From contig VXPW01000074.1 in NCBI GenBank assembly GCA_009839325.1, positions 26,933 through 69,696 on the forward strand: 42,764 bases of DNA. The letters are read 5' to 3'. The notes under the pieces were generated by a model. That model saw nothing but the letters and a program-made list of their open reading frames with translations. It was not told the origin of the DNA and searched no databases. The translations under genes and the position numbers were made by a program. The stretch is from Rhodospirillales bacterium. GTDB lineage: Bacteria; Pseudomonadota; Alphaproteobacteria; TMED109. Positions within the stretch are counted from its first letter, which is position 1; each line of letters starts with the position of its first letter. This document shows, piece after piece, positions 8,888-16,933 of this stretch.

Positions 8888-9763
8888 CTAGGCTTCCAGC
8901 GCCCGTCCGGCCACTGCATCCAGTTTCTTCGCGAGTTCCGGGTCACGCGCCTCCGGCGGCGTGATGATCGCCGCGTCGAGCGCCCGGTAGGCAGGATCGG
9001 AATCATCCCAGTCGGTGGCCGCGGCGGTGTTCGCGAAAGCCTCGACCAGGGTCCTCGCGCGGGCGGCGTTGTCCAGCAGCACGCCGACGACCTGCTCGAC
9101 CGTCACGGCCTCGTGGTCCGGATGCCAGCAGTCGTAGTCGGTCATCATCGCCACGCTGGCGTAGGCGATTTCGGCCTCGCGCGCCAGCTTCGCCTCCGGC
9201 ATGTTGGTCATGCCGATCACGTCGCAGCCCCAGGACCGGTAGAGCTCGGATTCGGCTCGCGTTGAAAACTGCGGCCCTTCCATGGCCAGGTACGTACCCC
9301 CGCTCACCGCATCGATGCCAGCAGTGCTGGACGCTTCGGCCAGCAGCCGTCGTAGGCGATCCGAGGTGGGATGGGCCATGGAGACGTGGGCCACGAGACC
9401 GGGTCCGAAGAAGCTCTTGACCCGCGCAAAGGTGCGGTCGATGAACTGATCGACCAGGACGAATGTACCGGGCGGCAAGTCCTCCCTGAGGCTGCCCGCG
9501 GCGGAAAGCGAGATGATGTCGGTCACGCCGGTGCGCTTCAGCGCGTCGATGTTCGCCCGGAAGTTGAGGCTGCTGGGAGGAATGCGGTGGCCGCGGCCGT
9601 GCCGCGGCAGGAAACGAAACTCCAGCCCGTTCAGCCGGCCGTGAAGAATCGCGTCCGACGGCGCGCCAAAGGGGGAGCTTACGGTCATCCAGCTCGGCGA
9701 CTCCAGCGAGTCGAGCTCGTAGATGCCGCTCCCGCCCATCACCCCGAAGACCGGTTTCGTCAT
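8888..9763 (-). CDS. mtnP: S-methyl-5'-thioadenosine phosphorylase
   Basis: This cytosolic enzyme splits methylthioadenosine, the by-product of polyamine synthesis, into adenine and methylthioribose-1-phosphate for methionine and purine salvage. The 291-residue protein has the family's phosphate-binding start (VFGVMGGSGIYEL), the RHGRGHRIPPSSLNFRANI block, the substrate-binding AMEGPQFSTRAES motif and GMTNMPEAKLAREAEI, which distinguishes MTA phosphorylases from purine nucleoside phosphorylases. The ATG at 9763 is 2 nt after the FKBP stop, so the two are probably cotranscribed. The frame extends to 9925 only across the FKBP gene. No other methionine salvage genes lie nearby. Confidence 0.96.
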   Translation of the reverse strand: MTKPVFGVMGGSGIYELDSLESPSWMTVSSPFGAPSDAILHGRLNGLEFRFLPRHGRGHRIPPSSLNFRANIDALKRTGVTDIISLSAAGSLREDLPPGTFVLVDQFIDRTFARVKSFFGPGLVAHVSMAHPTSDRLRRLLAEASSTAGIDAVSGGTYLAMEGPQFSTRAESELYRSWGCDVIGMTNMPEAKLAREAEIAYASVAMMTDYDCWHPDHEAVTVEQVVGVLLDNAARARTLVEAFANTAAATDWDDSDPAYRALDAAIITPPEARDPELAKKLDAVAGRALEA

Positions 9764-9765
9764 GG

Positions 9766-10206
9766 CTAGAAATCGGCCACGGAGAGCACTTCCACTTCGA
9801 AGACGAGCGTCGCGTTCGGAGGAATCAGTCCTCGTGCGGCGCCGTGTTCTCCGTAGGCCATGTCCGGCGGGATGACCAGGCAGCGTTGTCCACCGACCTG
9901 CATCCCGACGACACCGATGTCCCAACCGGGAATGACGAAGCCCTCACCAAGCGGGAAATTGAACGGCCGTTGACGGTTCCGGGAACTGTCGAACTGCTTG
10001 CCCCGCGCAAGGCAGGGATCGTCGGTTGCTGCATCGGGATCGAACAGCCATCCCGTGTAGTGCACGCTCACGCCGCGGCCAGCCTCGGCAAGCCGGCCAT
10101 CGCCGGTCTGCAGATCGACCACGACGAGCTCGGCGGGCGGTTCGATGGCCAGCGCGGCCGATGGCGCCAGGAACGCCGCCAGGGCGACCGCGGCTGCCCG
10201 GTTCAC
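9766..10206 (-). CDS. FKBP-type peptidyl-prolyl cis-trans isomerase, exported
   Basis: This 146-residue protein has a signal peptide (MNRAAAVALAAFLAPSAALA) followed by one FKBP domain. The domain motifs VSVHYTGWLFD, KQFDSSRNRQRPFNFPLGEG, VIPGWDIGVVGMQVGGQR and LIPPNATLVFEVEVLSV are complete, so it should fold periplasmic proteins by isomerising prolyl bonds. It starts with GTG at 10206, overlapping the dienelactone hydrolase stop by 4 nt, and is followed 2 nt later by mtnP. A pair of cysteines (DPCLARG and QRCLVIPP) is somewhat unusual for the fold and could form a disulfide in the periplasm. Confidence 0.94.
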   Translation of the reverse strand: MNRAAAVALAAFLAPSAALAIEPPAELVVVDLQTGDGRLAEAGRGVSVHYTGWLFDPDAATDDPCLARGKQFDSSRNRQRPFNFPLGEGFVIPGWDIGVVGMQVGGQRCLVIPPDMAYGEHGAARGLIPPNATLVFEVEVLSVADF

Positions 10207-10886
10207 GAGGTTTCTTCCCTGGCCACGTGCCTGGCGAAGAATGCGAGGGTGCGTTCATTGGCAGCTTCCGCCGAGGCCGGGTGATGGCTGCCGCGCGCGT
10301 GGCAGGCGAACCCGTGTTCGCCTTCGTACACGTGAATGTCGGCGTCGGTCGCGAAGGCGCGGATCTTCTCGACGTCTTCCGGCGGGATGGACGCGTCGCG
10401 GTCTCCGAAATGCATCTGCACGGGCACGTTGGCCGGCTTGTCGAGCAAGGCTGCGATCTGTCCGCCGTAGTAACAGACGGCTGCCTCCATGCCGTAGCCG
10501 CGGCAGGCGCTGAGCCACGACAACGAACCTCCGTAGCAGAAGCCGACCACGCCGACCCTGTGGTCGATCAACAGGGTGGCGATACAGGTCTGCACATCCA
10601 TGACGGGCAGGTCCCAGCCCGTCTGCGACTTGAGTTCCAGGCCGCGCTGGACGTCGGCTGCCTCGTAGCCGAGTTCGATTCCGGGCTCAATCCGGTGGTA
10701 GAGGTCCGGCGCGTAACACACGTAACCGGCCTCGGCGAACTGGTCTGCCACGCCGCGGATGTACGGGTTGACGCCAAAGATTTCCTGGATGACCACCAGC
10801 GACCCACGGCGGATTCCCGTGGGCTCGGCGAGATAGACGGGCAAACTGGTGTCATCGGCGGCGCGCACCGCGATCATTGATCCCAT
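10203..10886 (-). CDS. Dienelactone hydrolase family alpha/beta hydrolase
   Basis: This 227-residue protein carries the dienelactone hydrolase triad: nucleophilic cysteine 117 in VGFCYGGS, aspartate near 164 in FGDRDASIP and histidine 191 in YEGEHGFACH. The conserved glutamate 35 in VIQEIFGVN positions the thiol. Family members open carboxymethylenebutenolide lactones in aromatic degradation, but many act on unknown esters, and no aromatic pathway genes are adjacent. It is first in a three-gene leftward operon with FKBP and mtnP. The start at 10886 is an ATG, and an ATG three codons inside is an alternative. Confidence 0.92.
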   Translation of the reverse strand: MGSMIAVRAADDTSLPVYLAEPTGIRRGSLVVIQEIFGVNPYIRGVADQFAEAGYVCYAPDLYHRIEPGIELGYEAADVQRGLELKSQTGWDLPVMDVQTCIATLLIDHRVGVVGFCYGGSLSWLSACRGYGMEAAVCYYGGQIAALLDKPANVPVQMHFGDRDASIPPEDVEKIRAFATDADIHVYEGEHGFACHARGSHHPASAEAANERTLAFFARHVAREETS

Positions 10887-11041
10887 GAGGGCTGAATCCG
10901 ATTCGGGCGAAGTGGGTTGCTGGGGATCCCGCCTGGGCGAGCAGCGCGCTTTGTAGCCCGGGCAGGCCCGGGTTTCCAGAGCGGGGACGAAAGCGGGCGG
11001 CGGCGTTGCGCCGGTCGGCGAAACATCGTCCCCGGTTGAGC

Positions 11042-11065
11042 ATATTGCCTAAGAACTAGGCATAT
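11042..11065. repeat. Inverted repeat in the urtA upstream region
   Basis: TTGCCTA at 11045-11051 is mirrored by TAGGCATAT at 11057-11065 around a short AGAAC spacer. The core GCCTA/TAGGC is perfect and its flanks are near-symmetric. It lies about 110 nt upstream of the sigma-54-type element, the distance at which enhancer proteins such as NtrC bind. It does not match the usual NtrC site (TGCACC-N4-GGTGCA), so the binding protein is unknown. Confidence 0.4.
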
Positions 11066-11160
11066 CATTCGCAGTGATGATCATTATACGTGCATGTATT
11101 TCAGATCAGTTGCCTGCGAAGTCGGTTTCCGCGCAAGCTGGAAGCGTTCAGCCGCAAAAG

Positions 11161-11176
11161 TGGCATGAACATTGCT
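11161..11176 (+). promoter_or_regulatory. Sigma-54 (RpoN) -24/-12 promoter for the urea locus
   Basis: TGGCATGAACATTGCT matches the sigma-54 consensus TGGCACG-N4-TTGCW at every position except the sixth. The invariant GG (11162-11163) and GC (11174-11175) have the required spacing. Transcription would start near 11187, leaving a leader of about 67 nt before urtA. Urea uptake genes are commonly under NtrC and RpoN, so nitrogen limitation is the likely signal. Confidence 0.75.
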
Positions 11177-11253
11177 TCAGTGAGGGCGTGGTGCAGTCCG
11201 CAAGGCGGCCCCGGACATCGGTGGGTGTGCACCAGACTTCACGGAGAAATTCT

Positions 11254-12543
11254 ATGTTTCGAAACCAGCGTCACCTGGTCTTCGCAGGCATCCTGGCCGC
11301 GTCGACCGCACTGAGTGGAGCGGCGCAGGCCGAGACCATCAAGGTCGGTGTCCTGCATTCACTTTCCGGCACGATGGCCATCAGCGAGACCACGTTGAAG
11401 GACACGATGCTGATGCTCATTGAGGAGCAGAACAGTAAGGGCGGCCTGCTCGGCAAGATGCTTGAGCCAGTCGTTGTTGATCCGGCATCGAACTGGCCCC
11501 TCTTTGCCGAAAAGGCTCGCGAGCTGATCGAGCAGCATGAAGTCGCCGTGATCTTCGGGAACTGGACGTCGGTGTCCCGCAAGTCGGTGCTGCCGGTGAT
11601 CGAGGAGCTCAACGGACTGCTGTTCTACCCCGTTCAGTACGAAGGCGAAGAGAGCTCCCGGAACGTGTTCTACACCGGCGCAGCTCCGAATCAGCAGGCC
11701 ATTCCCGCGGTTGACTATCTCCTCAGCGAGGACGGTGGTGGAGCCGAACGGATCGCGCTCCTGGGCACGGACTACGTGTACCCGCGTACTACCAACAAGA
11801 TCCTCCGCGCATACCTGAACGCGAAGGGAATCTCGGACGAGGACATCCTGGAGAACTACACGCCGTTCGGGCACGCCGACTGGCAGACGATCGTGGGGGA
11901 TGTCAAGAAGTTCGCTTCCGAAGGCAAGAAGACGGCCGTGGTCTCGACGATCAACGGTGACGCCAATGTCCCGTTCTACAAGGAGCTGGCCAACCAGGGC
12001 ATCATGGCCGAGGACATTCCCGTGGTTGCCTTCTCGGTCGGCGAAGAGGAACTGGCCGGGCTCGACACCGAACCCCTCGTAGGCCACCTCGCAGCGTGGA
12101 ACTACTTCATGAGCGTGGAGACTGACGAGAACGAGGCGTTCATCGAGAAATGGCACGCGTTCATCGAGGACGAGGACCGCGTGACGAACGACCCCATGGA
12201 AGCCCATTACATCGGCTTCAACATGTGGGTGCAGGCGGTGCAGCAGGCCGGCACGGTGGACGTCGATGCCGTACGGCAGGCCATGTACGGTCAGACCTTC
12301 AAGAACCTGACCGGCGGCACGGCCATGATGAACACCAACCATCACCTGTCGAAGCCGGTCCTCATCGGCGAGATCCAGGATGACGGGCAGTTCGAGACGG
12401 TCTGGGAAACCGACGGGGTGGTCAAGGGTGACGCCTGGTCGGACTTCATTCCCGAAAGCGCGAAGCTGACTGCCGACTGGACCTTCCCGTGGGTCTGCGG
12501 CAACTGCGAGGCCCCGAAGTTCGGCGCGACCGCCGACATGTAG
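11254..12543 (+). CDS. urtA: Urea ABC transporter, substrate-binding protein
   Basis: UrtA captures urea in the periplasm and delivers it to the UrtBC channel. The 429-residue protein has a signal peptide (residues 1 to about 27, ending GAAQA) and the UrtA-type mature start (ETIKVGVLHSLSGTMAISET). The Leu/Ile/Val-binding-protein fold is followed by YPVQYEGEESSRNVFYTGA and FGHADWQTIVGDVKKF, typical of the urea and short-amide subgroup. A cysteine pair (VCGNCEAPKFG) lies near the C-terminus. The ATG at 11254 is preceded by GGAG at 8-nt spacing. A strong hairpin follows the stop. Confidence 0.97.
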   Translation: MFRNQRHLVFAGILAASTALSGAAQAETIKVGVLHSLSGTMAISETTLKDTMLMLIEEQNSKGGLLGKMLEPVVVDPASNWPLFAEKARELIEQHEVAVIFGNWTSVSRKSVLPVIEELNGLLFYPVQYEGEESSRNVFYTGAAPNQQAIPAVDYLLSEDGGGAERIALLGTDYVYPRTTNKILRAYLNAKGISDEDILENYTPFGHADWQTIVGDVKKFASEGKKTAVVSTINGDANVPFYKELANQGIMAEDIPVVAFSVGEEELAGLDTEPLVGHLAAWNYFMSVETDENEAFIEKWHAFIEDEDRVTNDPMEAHYIGFNMWVQAVQQAGTVDVDAVRQAMYGQTFKNLTGGTAMMNTNHHLSKPVLIGEIQDDGQFETVWETDGVVKGDAWSDFIPESAKLTADWTFPWVCGNCEAPKFGATADM

Positions 12544-12550
12544 GCGGCGC

Positions 12551-12596
12551 ATCCGGTCAGGGGCAGCGGGACCGCTCCCGCCGCCCCTGACCGGAT
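12551..12596 (+). terminator. Large stem-loop between urtA and urtB (attenuator-like)
   Basis: A 14-bp perfect stem (12551-12564 pairs with 12583-12596), one A-C mismatch, then a further 5-bp GCGGG/CCCGC stem enclose a 6-nt loop. No T-tract follows directly, so it is unlikely to be a full terminator. Stem-loops at this place after binding-protein genes usually protect the upstream mRNA and reduce downstream expression, giving excess UrtA over the membrane subunits. Confidence 0.75.
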
Positions 12597-12663
12597 CGAG
12601 CGTCGTTTCTCTGCCGTTTTCCTCCGGCCTCTGGCCGGTTTTCCAACGTCCGGACCCGCTGCC

Positions 12664-14310
12664 ATGCCGACACGCGGATTCGCCCTGCCCTCCTTGGCCG
12701 CGGTGCTCGCATGCATCGCGTTCGCGGTGACGGTCACAGGCGGCGCTCCAGCCAGCCACGCAGCGACACTGGAAGAAGCGGTCCAGGGACTGTCCGCAAA
12801 GAGCTACAAGGACCGTGCGGTCGGAGTCGAGATCCTGGCGGCGACCGGGCACCCGAGGGCCATTCCGATCCTCGAGGCCATGGCGAAGGGTCAGCTGTTC
12901 GTGCGCAAGGCGGACGGGGTGACCGTGATCGGCCACAAGACCGGCAAAGTCTATTCGCTGACGAATGCCCTGGACGGCAGTGCGGTCGGCGACGCAAGGA
13001 AGAAGGAACTCAAGAAGGTCAAGGTCAACAATCGCCTGCGCGGCGTGATCAAGGCGGCGCTGGGCGGCCTGACCCTGCTGTCCGACGATCCCGACCGGCG
13101 CGAGGAAGCGGCGGCGGCGGTGTTCGCGGCGCGCGACGCCGGGGCGCTGGAGACCGTGGAACAGGCGATCGCGCGGGAGGAGGATCCGGGCCTCCTCGAC
13201 CAGCTCACGCTCGCCAAGGCAGCGATCCAGACCAATCCGGACTTCCCGCTCGATGTTCGCCTGGCTGCGGTGGAGCGCCTTTCCGAGTCAGCGCTTCCGG
13301 AAGTCCGCTCGCTGCTGGCCAGCCTCAGTCAGGAAGGCGAACCGGATGCGGAGGTCCGGGCGACCGCCGCGGAGGCGCTGGATGCCGTTGAGCGAGACCT
13401 CGCCTTCTGGAACCTTCTGGGCGCCATCTTTCAGGGTCTCAGCCTCGGTTCGGTGTTGCTTCTGGCGGCCGTGGGGCTGGCCATCACGTTCGGGGTCATG
13501 GGCGTCATCAACATGGCCCATGGTGAACTGGTGATGCTCGGCGCCTACACGACCTTCGTGGTCCAGCAGCTCTTCCGCGACTTTGCCCCGGGCGGCCTCG
13601 ACTATTCCCTGGCCGTGGCCGTGCCGGCGGCCTTTCTCGTCGCCGGAGCCGCCGGAGTCGCGATCGAGCGCAGCGTCATTCGCTGGCTCTACGGACGGCC
13701 GTTCGAGACCCTGCTGGCGACCTGGGGGCTCAGCCTCATCCTGCAGCAGCTGGTGCGGACGGTGTTCGGACCGACCAACCGCGAGGTGTCGAGCCCGTCA
13801 TGGCTGAGCGGGGCGTTCGAGACGGCGACGGGGCTGGTGCTTCCCTACAACCGGGTCGCCATCATCATCTTCAGCCTGCTGGTGGTCGCCGGCATCGCGC
13901 TGGTCCTTCGTCGGACCGCGCTGGGGCTGTACATGCGGGCGGTGACCCAGAACAGGTCCATGGCGTCATCCATGGGGATCCGCACCGGGTGGGTCGATGC
14001 GGCGACCTTCGGTCTGGGCGCTGGCATCGCGGGCGTGGCCGGGGTGGCCCTCAGCCAGATCGACAACGTGAGCCCCAATCTCGGGCAGGCCTACATCGTC
14101 GACAGCTTCATGGTCGTGGTGTTCGGCGGGGTCGGCAACCTTTGGGGGACCCTGGTCGGCGCCATGAGCCTCGGAGTCATCAACAAGTTCCTGGAGCCAT
14201 TTGCCGGCGCGGTTCTCGCGAAGATCCTCGTGCTGGTGGCCATCATCCTGTTCATCCAGAAGCGGCCGCGCGGCCTGTTCGCGCTCAAGGGCCGGGCGGC
14301 GGAAAGCTGA
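12664..14310 (+). CDS. urtB: Urea ABC transporter, permease subunit UrtB
   Basis: This 548-residue membrane subunit is of the branched-chain amino acid permease type (LivH family). It has the long N-terminal extension typical of UrtB: a signal sequence ending near ASHAA and then about 220 residues of helical, periplasmic sequence with HEAT-like repeats (SAKSYKDRAVGVEILAATGH, DVRLAAVERLSESALPEVRS). The membrane part starts near residue 250 (LLGAIFQGLSLGSVLLLAA) and contains the signature GVMGVINMAHGELVMLGAYT. It ends directly against urtC, with an adjacent start. Confidence 0.97.
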   Translation: MPTRGFALPSLAAVLACIAFAVTVTGGAPASHAATLEEAVQGLSAKSYKDRAVGVEILAATGHPRAIPILEAMAKGQLFVRKADGVTVIGHKTGKVYSLTNALDGSAVGDARKKELKKVKVNNRLRGVIKAALGGLTLLSDDPDRREEAAAAVFAARDAGALETVEQAIAREEDPGLLDQLTLAKAAIQTNPDFPLDVRLAAVERLSESALPEVRSLLASLSQEGEPDAEVRATAAEALDAVERDLAFWNLLGAIFQGLSLGSVLLLAAVGLAITFGVMGVINMAHGELVMLGAYTTFVVQQLFRDFAPGGLDYSLAVAVPAAFLVAGAAGVAIERSVIRWLYGRPFETLLATWGLSLILQQLVRTVFGPTNREVSSPSWLSGAFETATGLVLPYNRVAIIIFSLLVVAGIALVLRRTALGLYMRAVTQNRSMASSMGIRTGWVDAATFGLGAGIAGVAGVALSQIDNVSPNLGQAYIVDSFMVVVFGGVGNLWGTLVGAMSLGVINKFLEPFAGAVLAKILVLVAIILFIQKRPRGLFALKGRAAES

Positions 14311-14313
14311 GTG

Positions 14314-15465
14314 ATGGCGGTCCGGTCGGTGCTCGTCGATCTTCTCGCCGGCAATCGGGGCGGCCAGATCCTGCTGGCCGTGCTGCTGGCGGCCGTCGTG
14401 GTGGTGCCGATTTCGAACCTGTTGCTGCCAGCGGATTCGGTCCTGCACGTTCCCACCTACGTCGTCAGCCTGATGGGCAAGTACCTGACGTTCGCGTTGC
14501 TGGCCCTGAGCGTCGACCTGATCTGGGGGTACGCGGGCGTGCTCAGCCTTGGCCACGGCGCGTTCTTCGCGCTCGGCGGCTATGCCATGGGCATGTACAT
14601 GATGCGCCAGATCGGCGACCGAGGGGTCTACGGGCATCCCGAACTGCCGGACTTCATGGTCTTCCTCGACTGGAAGGAGCTGCCCTGGTACTGGCACGGA
14701 TTCGACTGGTTCCCGTTCGCGATGGTCATGGCGCTGGTCGTGCCGGGTGCGCTGGCGTTGGTCTTCGGCTGGTTCGCGTTCCGCTCCCGGGTGACCGGCG
14801 TCTATCTTTCGATCATCACCCAAGCCATGACGTTCGCGCTCATGCTCGCGTTCTTCCGCAACGACATGGGCTTCGGCGGTAACAACGGGCTGACCGATTT
14901 CAAGGAGCTGCTGGGGTTCAACCTGCAGGCCGACGGCACGCGCGTTGCCCTCTTCTGCGCAAGCGCGGCGGCCGTGGCCCTCGGCTACCTGCTCGGGCGC
15001 TTCATCGTCCGCAGCCGCGCCGGGAGGGTGCTGGTCGCGGTGCGAGACGCCGAGACTCGCGTCCGGTTCCTGGGTTACCGAGTGGAGCATTACAAGCTCT
15101 TCGTCTTTGTCCTGTCAGCCATGCTTGCCGGTCTCGCCGGCGCCCTGTACGTGCCGCAGGTCGGCATCATCAACCCGTCCGAGTTCGCGCCCGCAGCGTC
15201 CATCGAGATCGTGGTCTGGGTGGCGGTGGGCGGGCGGGGCTCCTTGTACGGCGCTGTGCTCGGGGCGATCCTCGTCAACTACGCGAAGACGGTGTTCACC
15301 GGGGCACTCCCCGACATGTGGCTGTTTGTCCTGGGGGCGCTGTTCATCGCCGTGACCCTGTTCCTTCCGAAGGGGATCGTCGGGACCGTGCCGGTCTTCA
15401 AGCGGGCGGGCGTGCGCTGGCGGCGCCGGCCCGGCCGGGCTCGGTCTCCGGATTCGGCGCCATGA
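14314..15465 (+). CDS. urtC: Urea ABC transporter, permease subunit UrtC
   Basis: This is the second channel subunit, of the LivM family, with 383 residues and about nine to ten transmembrane helices. The LivM signature appears as LIWGYAGVLSLGHGAFFALG, and SRVTGVYLSIITQAMTFALM, FGGNNGLTDF and SLYGAVLGAILVNYAKT are typical of UrtC. The start may be this ATG or the GTG immediately before it at 14311, which abuts the urtB stop. Its stop overlaps the urtD start by 4 nt. Confidence 0.97.
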   Translation: MAVRSVLVDLLAGNRGGQILLAVLLAAVVVVPISNLLLPADSVLHVPTYVVSLMGKYLTFALLALSVDLIWGYAGVLSLGHGAFFALGGYAMGMYMMRQIGDRGVYGHPELPDFMVFLDWKELPWYWHGFDWFPFAMVMALVVPGALALVFGWFAFRSRVTGVYLSIITQAMTFALMLAFFRNDMGFGGNNGLTDFKELLGFNLQADGTRVALFCASAAAVALGYLLGRFIVRSRAGRVLVAVRDAETRVRFLGYRVEHYKLFVFVLSAMLAGLAGALYVPQVGIINPSEFAPAASIEIVVWVAVGGRGSLYGAVLGAILVNYAKTVFTGALPDMWLFVLGALFIAVTLFLPKGIVGTVPVFKRAGVRWRRRPGRARSPDSAP

Positions 15466-16235
15466 GCGACGTCCCCGTCCAGGCGCGGCCGGAACTGCAC
15501 GACACCATCCTGTACCTCGACGGCGTATCGGTGTCGTTCGACGGCTTCAAGGCGCTGAACGATCTCAGCTTCTACGTCGAGGTGGGCGAACTTCGCGCCG
15601 TGATCGGACCCAACGGTGCCGGCAAGACGACGATGATGGACGTGGTCACGGGCAAGACCCGGCCGGATCGCGGCCAGGTCGAGTTCAACGGCGGCATCGA
15701 TCTCACGCAACTGGACGAAGCGGCAATTGCCAATCTGGGAATCGGCCGGAAGTTCCAGAAGCCCACCGTGTTCGAGGAACACACCGTCTTCGACAACCTG
15801 GAGCTGGCGCTCGCGGGCGCCCGCGGGGTGTTCGGCAGCCTGTTCGCCCGCCTCGGCGCCGCTTCTCGCGAGCGGATCGACGGGGTGCTCGAGACGACCG
15901 CCCTGATCTCCCATCGCGACCGGCGGGCGGGCGACCTGTCCCATGGCCAGAAACAATGGCTCGAGATCGGGATGCTGCTGATGCAGGATCCCGAACTCCT
16001 GCTGGTCGACGAGCCGGCCGCCGGCATGACCGACGAGGAAACCGAGCAGACGGCGGCGCTGCTCACCCGGATTGCCGGATCGCGTTCGGTCGTCGTGGTG
16101 GAGCACGACATGGCATTCGTGCGTGGCCTGGGTTGCCGGGTCACGGTGCTGCATGAAGGCGCGGTGCTGGCCGAAGGGACCCTCGATGCCGTGCAAAACG
16201 ACGCGCGGGTGGTCGAGGTGTACCTGGGACGCTAG
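15462..16235 (+). CDS. urtD: Urea ABC transporter, ATP-binding protein UrtD
   Basis: This is one of two ATPases that drive urea import, of the LivG type with 257 residues. Walker A is GPNGAGKTTMMDVVTGKTRP, the ABC signature is LSHGQKQWLEIG, Walker B is LLLVDEPAAGM and the switch histidine is in VVVVEHDMAFVRGL. The start ATG overlaps the urtC stop (ATGA). The frame is open further upstream only inside urtC. The next ATPase gene begins 2 nt after the stop. Confidence 0.97.
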   Translation: MSDVPVQARPELHDTILYLDGVSVSFDGFKALNDLSFYVEVGELRAVIGPNGAGKTTMMDVVTGKTRPDRGQVEFNGGIDLTQLDEAAIANLGIGRKFQKPTVFEEHTVFDNLELALAGARGVFGSLFARLGAASRERIDGVLETTALISHRDRRAGDLSHGQKQWLEIGMLLMQDPELLLVDEPAAGMTDEETEQTAALLTRIAGSRSVVVVEHDMAFVRGLGCRVTVLHEGAVLAEGTLDAVQNDARVVEVYLGR

Positions 16236-16237
16236 CC

Positions 16238-16933
16238 ATGCTGCAGGTCGAGGCCATCGATTTCCACTACGGGGCCAGCCAGGCGCTGCGGCAGGTCAGC
16301 CTGAGCGCGGAGCCCGGCCGCGTGACCTGCGTGATGGGGCGCAACGGCGTGGGGAAGACCACGCTGCTCCGGGCCATCGTCGGCCAGCAGATGATCAGCG
16401 CCGGTCGGATCCTGTGGGAGGGTGCCGACATCTCGGCGCTCGCCGCGTACCAGCGCGCCGCCCGGGGTATCGCCTACGTGCCCCAGGGGCGCGAGATCTT
16501 CCCGCTGCTCAGCGTCCGCGAGAACCTTTACACCGGCTATGCCTCCCTGCCCCGGCCGACCCGTACGCTGCCGGAGGAGATCTTCCACCTGTTCCCCGTC
16601 CTGCGCGACATGCTTGGTCGCCGCGGCGGCGATCTGTCAGGCGGTCAGCAACAGCAGCTGGCGATCGCCCGGGCACTGGTGATGCGGCCCCGGCTGCTGG
16701 TGCTCGACGAGCCGACGGAGGGCATCCAGCCGTCGATCATCAAGGACATCGAACGGGTAATCCGGACCTTGGCCGCCCGCGGGGACATGGCGATCCTGCT
16801 CGTGGAGCAATACTTCGAGTTCGCACGCGACCTCGCCGACGACTTCATCGTCATGGACCGTGGCGAAGTGGTGCTGTCGGGCAAGTCCGACGACATGGTT
16901 GAGGAAGATGTCCGCCGCCGCCTCACCGTCTGA
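16238..16933 (+). CDS. urtE: Urea ABC transporter, ATP-binding protein UrtE
   Basis: This is the second ATPase, of the LivF type with 231 residues. It shows MGRNGVGKTTLLRAIVG, the signature LSGGQQQQLAIARAL, Walker B LLVLDEPTEGIQPSI and the UrtE-typical opening that ends in IDFHYGASQALRQVSL. It pairs with UrtD as a heterodimer. Its last codons overlap the proposed ureD start, which joins the transporter and urease parts in one transcription unit. Confidence 0.97.
   Translation: MLQVEAIDFHYGASQALRQVSLSAEPGRVTCVMGRNGVGKTTLLRAIVGQQMISAGRILWEGADISALAAYQRAARGIAYVPQGREIFPLLSVRENLYTGYASLPRPTRTLPEEIFHLFPVLRDMLGRRGGDLSGGQQQQLAIARALVMRPRLLVLDEPTEGIQPSIIKDIERVIRTLAARGDMAILLVEQYFEFARDLADDFIVMDRGEVVLSGKSDDMVEEDVRRRLTV

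Larger units (their letters stand above)
10887..11253. other. 367-nt divergent intergenic region upstream of urtA
   Basis: The region separates the dienelactone hydrolase operon from the urea locus. It contains a CCCGGGC/GCCCGGG hairpin candidate (10957-10972), an AT-rich block with an inverted repeat (11042-11065) and the palindrome ATGATCAT (11077-11084), and a sigma-54-type promoter (11161-11176). An open frame that starts at 11074 in line with urtA is treated as leader, because the signal peptide and ribosome binding site place the true start at 11254. Confidence 0.65.

Noticed and set aside
11074-11253. N-terminal extension of urtA from an ATG at 11074
   Set aside because: It would place 60 residues before the signal peptide and would begin upstream of the sigma-54-type promoter. 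The ATG at 11254 has its own ribosome binding site.
11359-12936. 525-codon open frame on the minus strand opposite urtA
   Set aside because: It is a shadow of urtA, which has a signal peptide, ribosome binding site and promoter on the plus strand.
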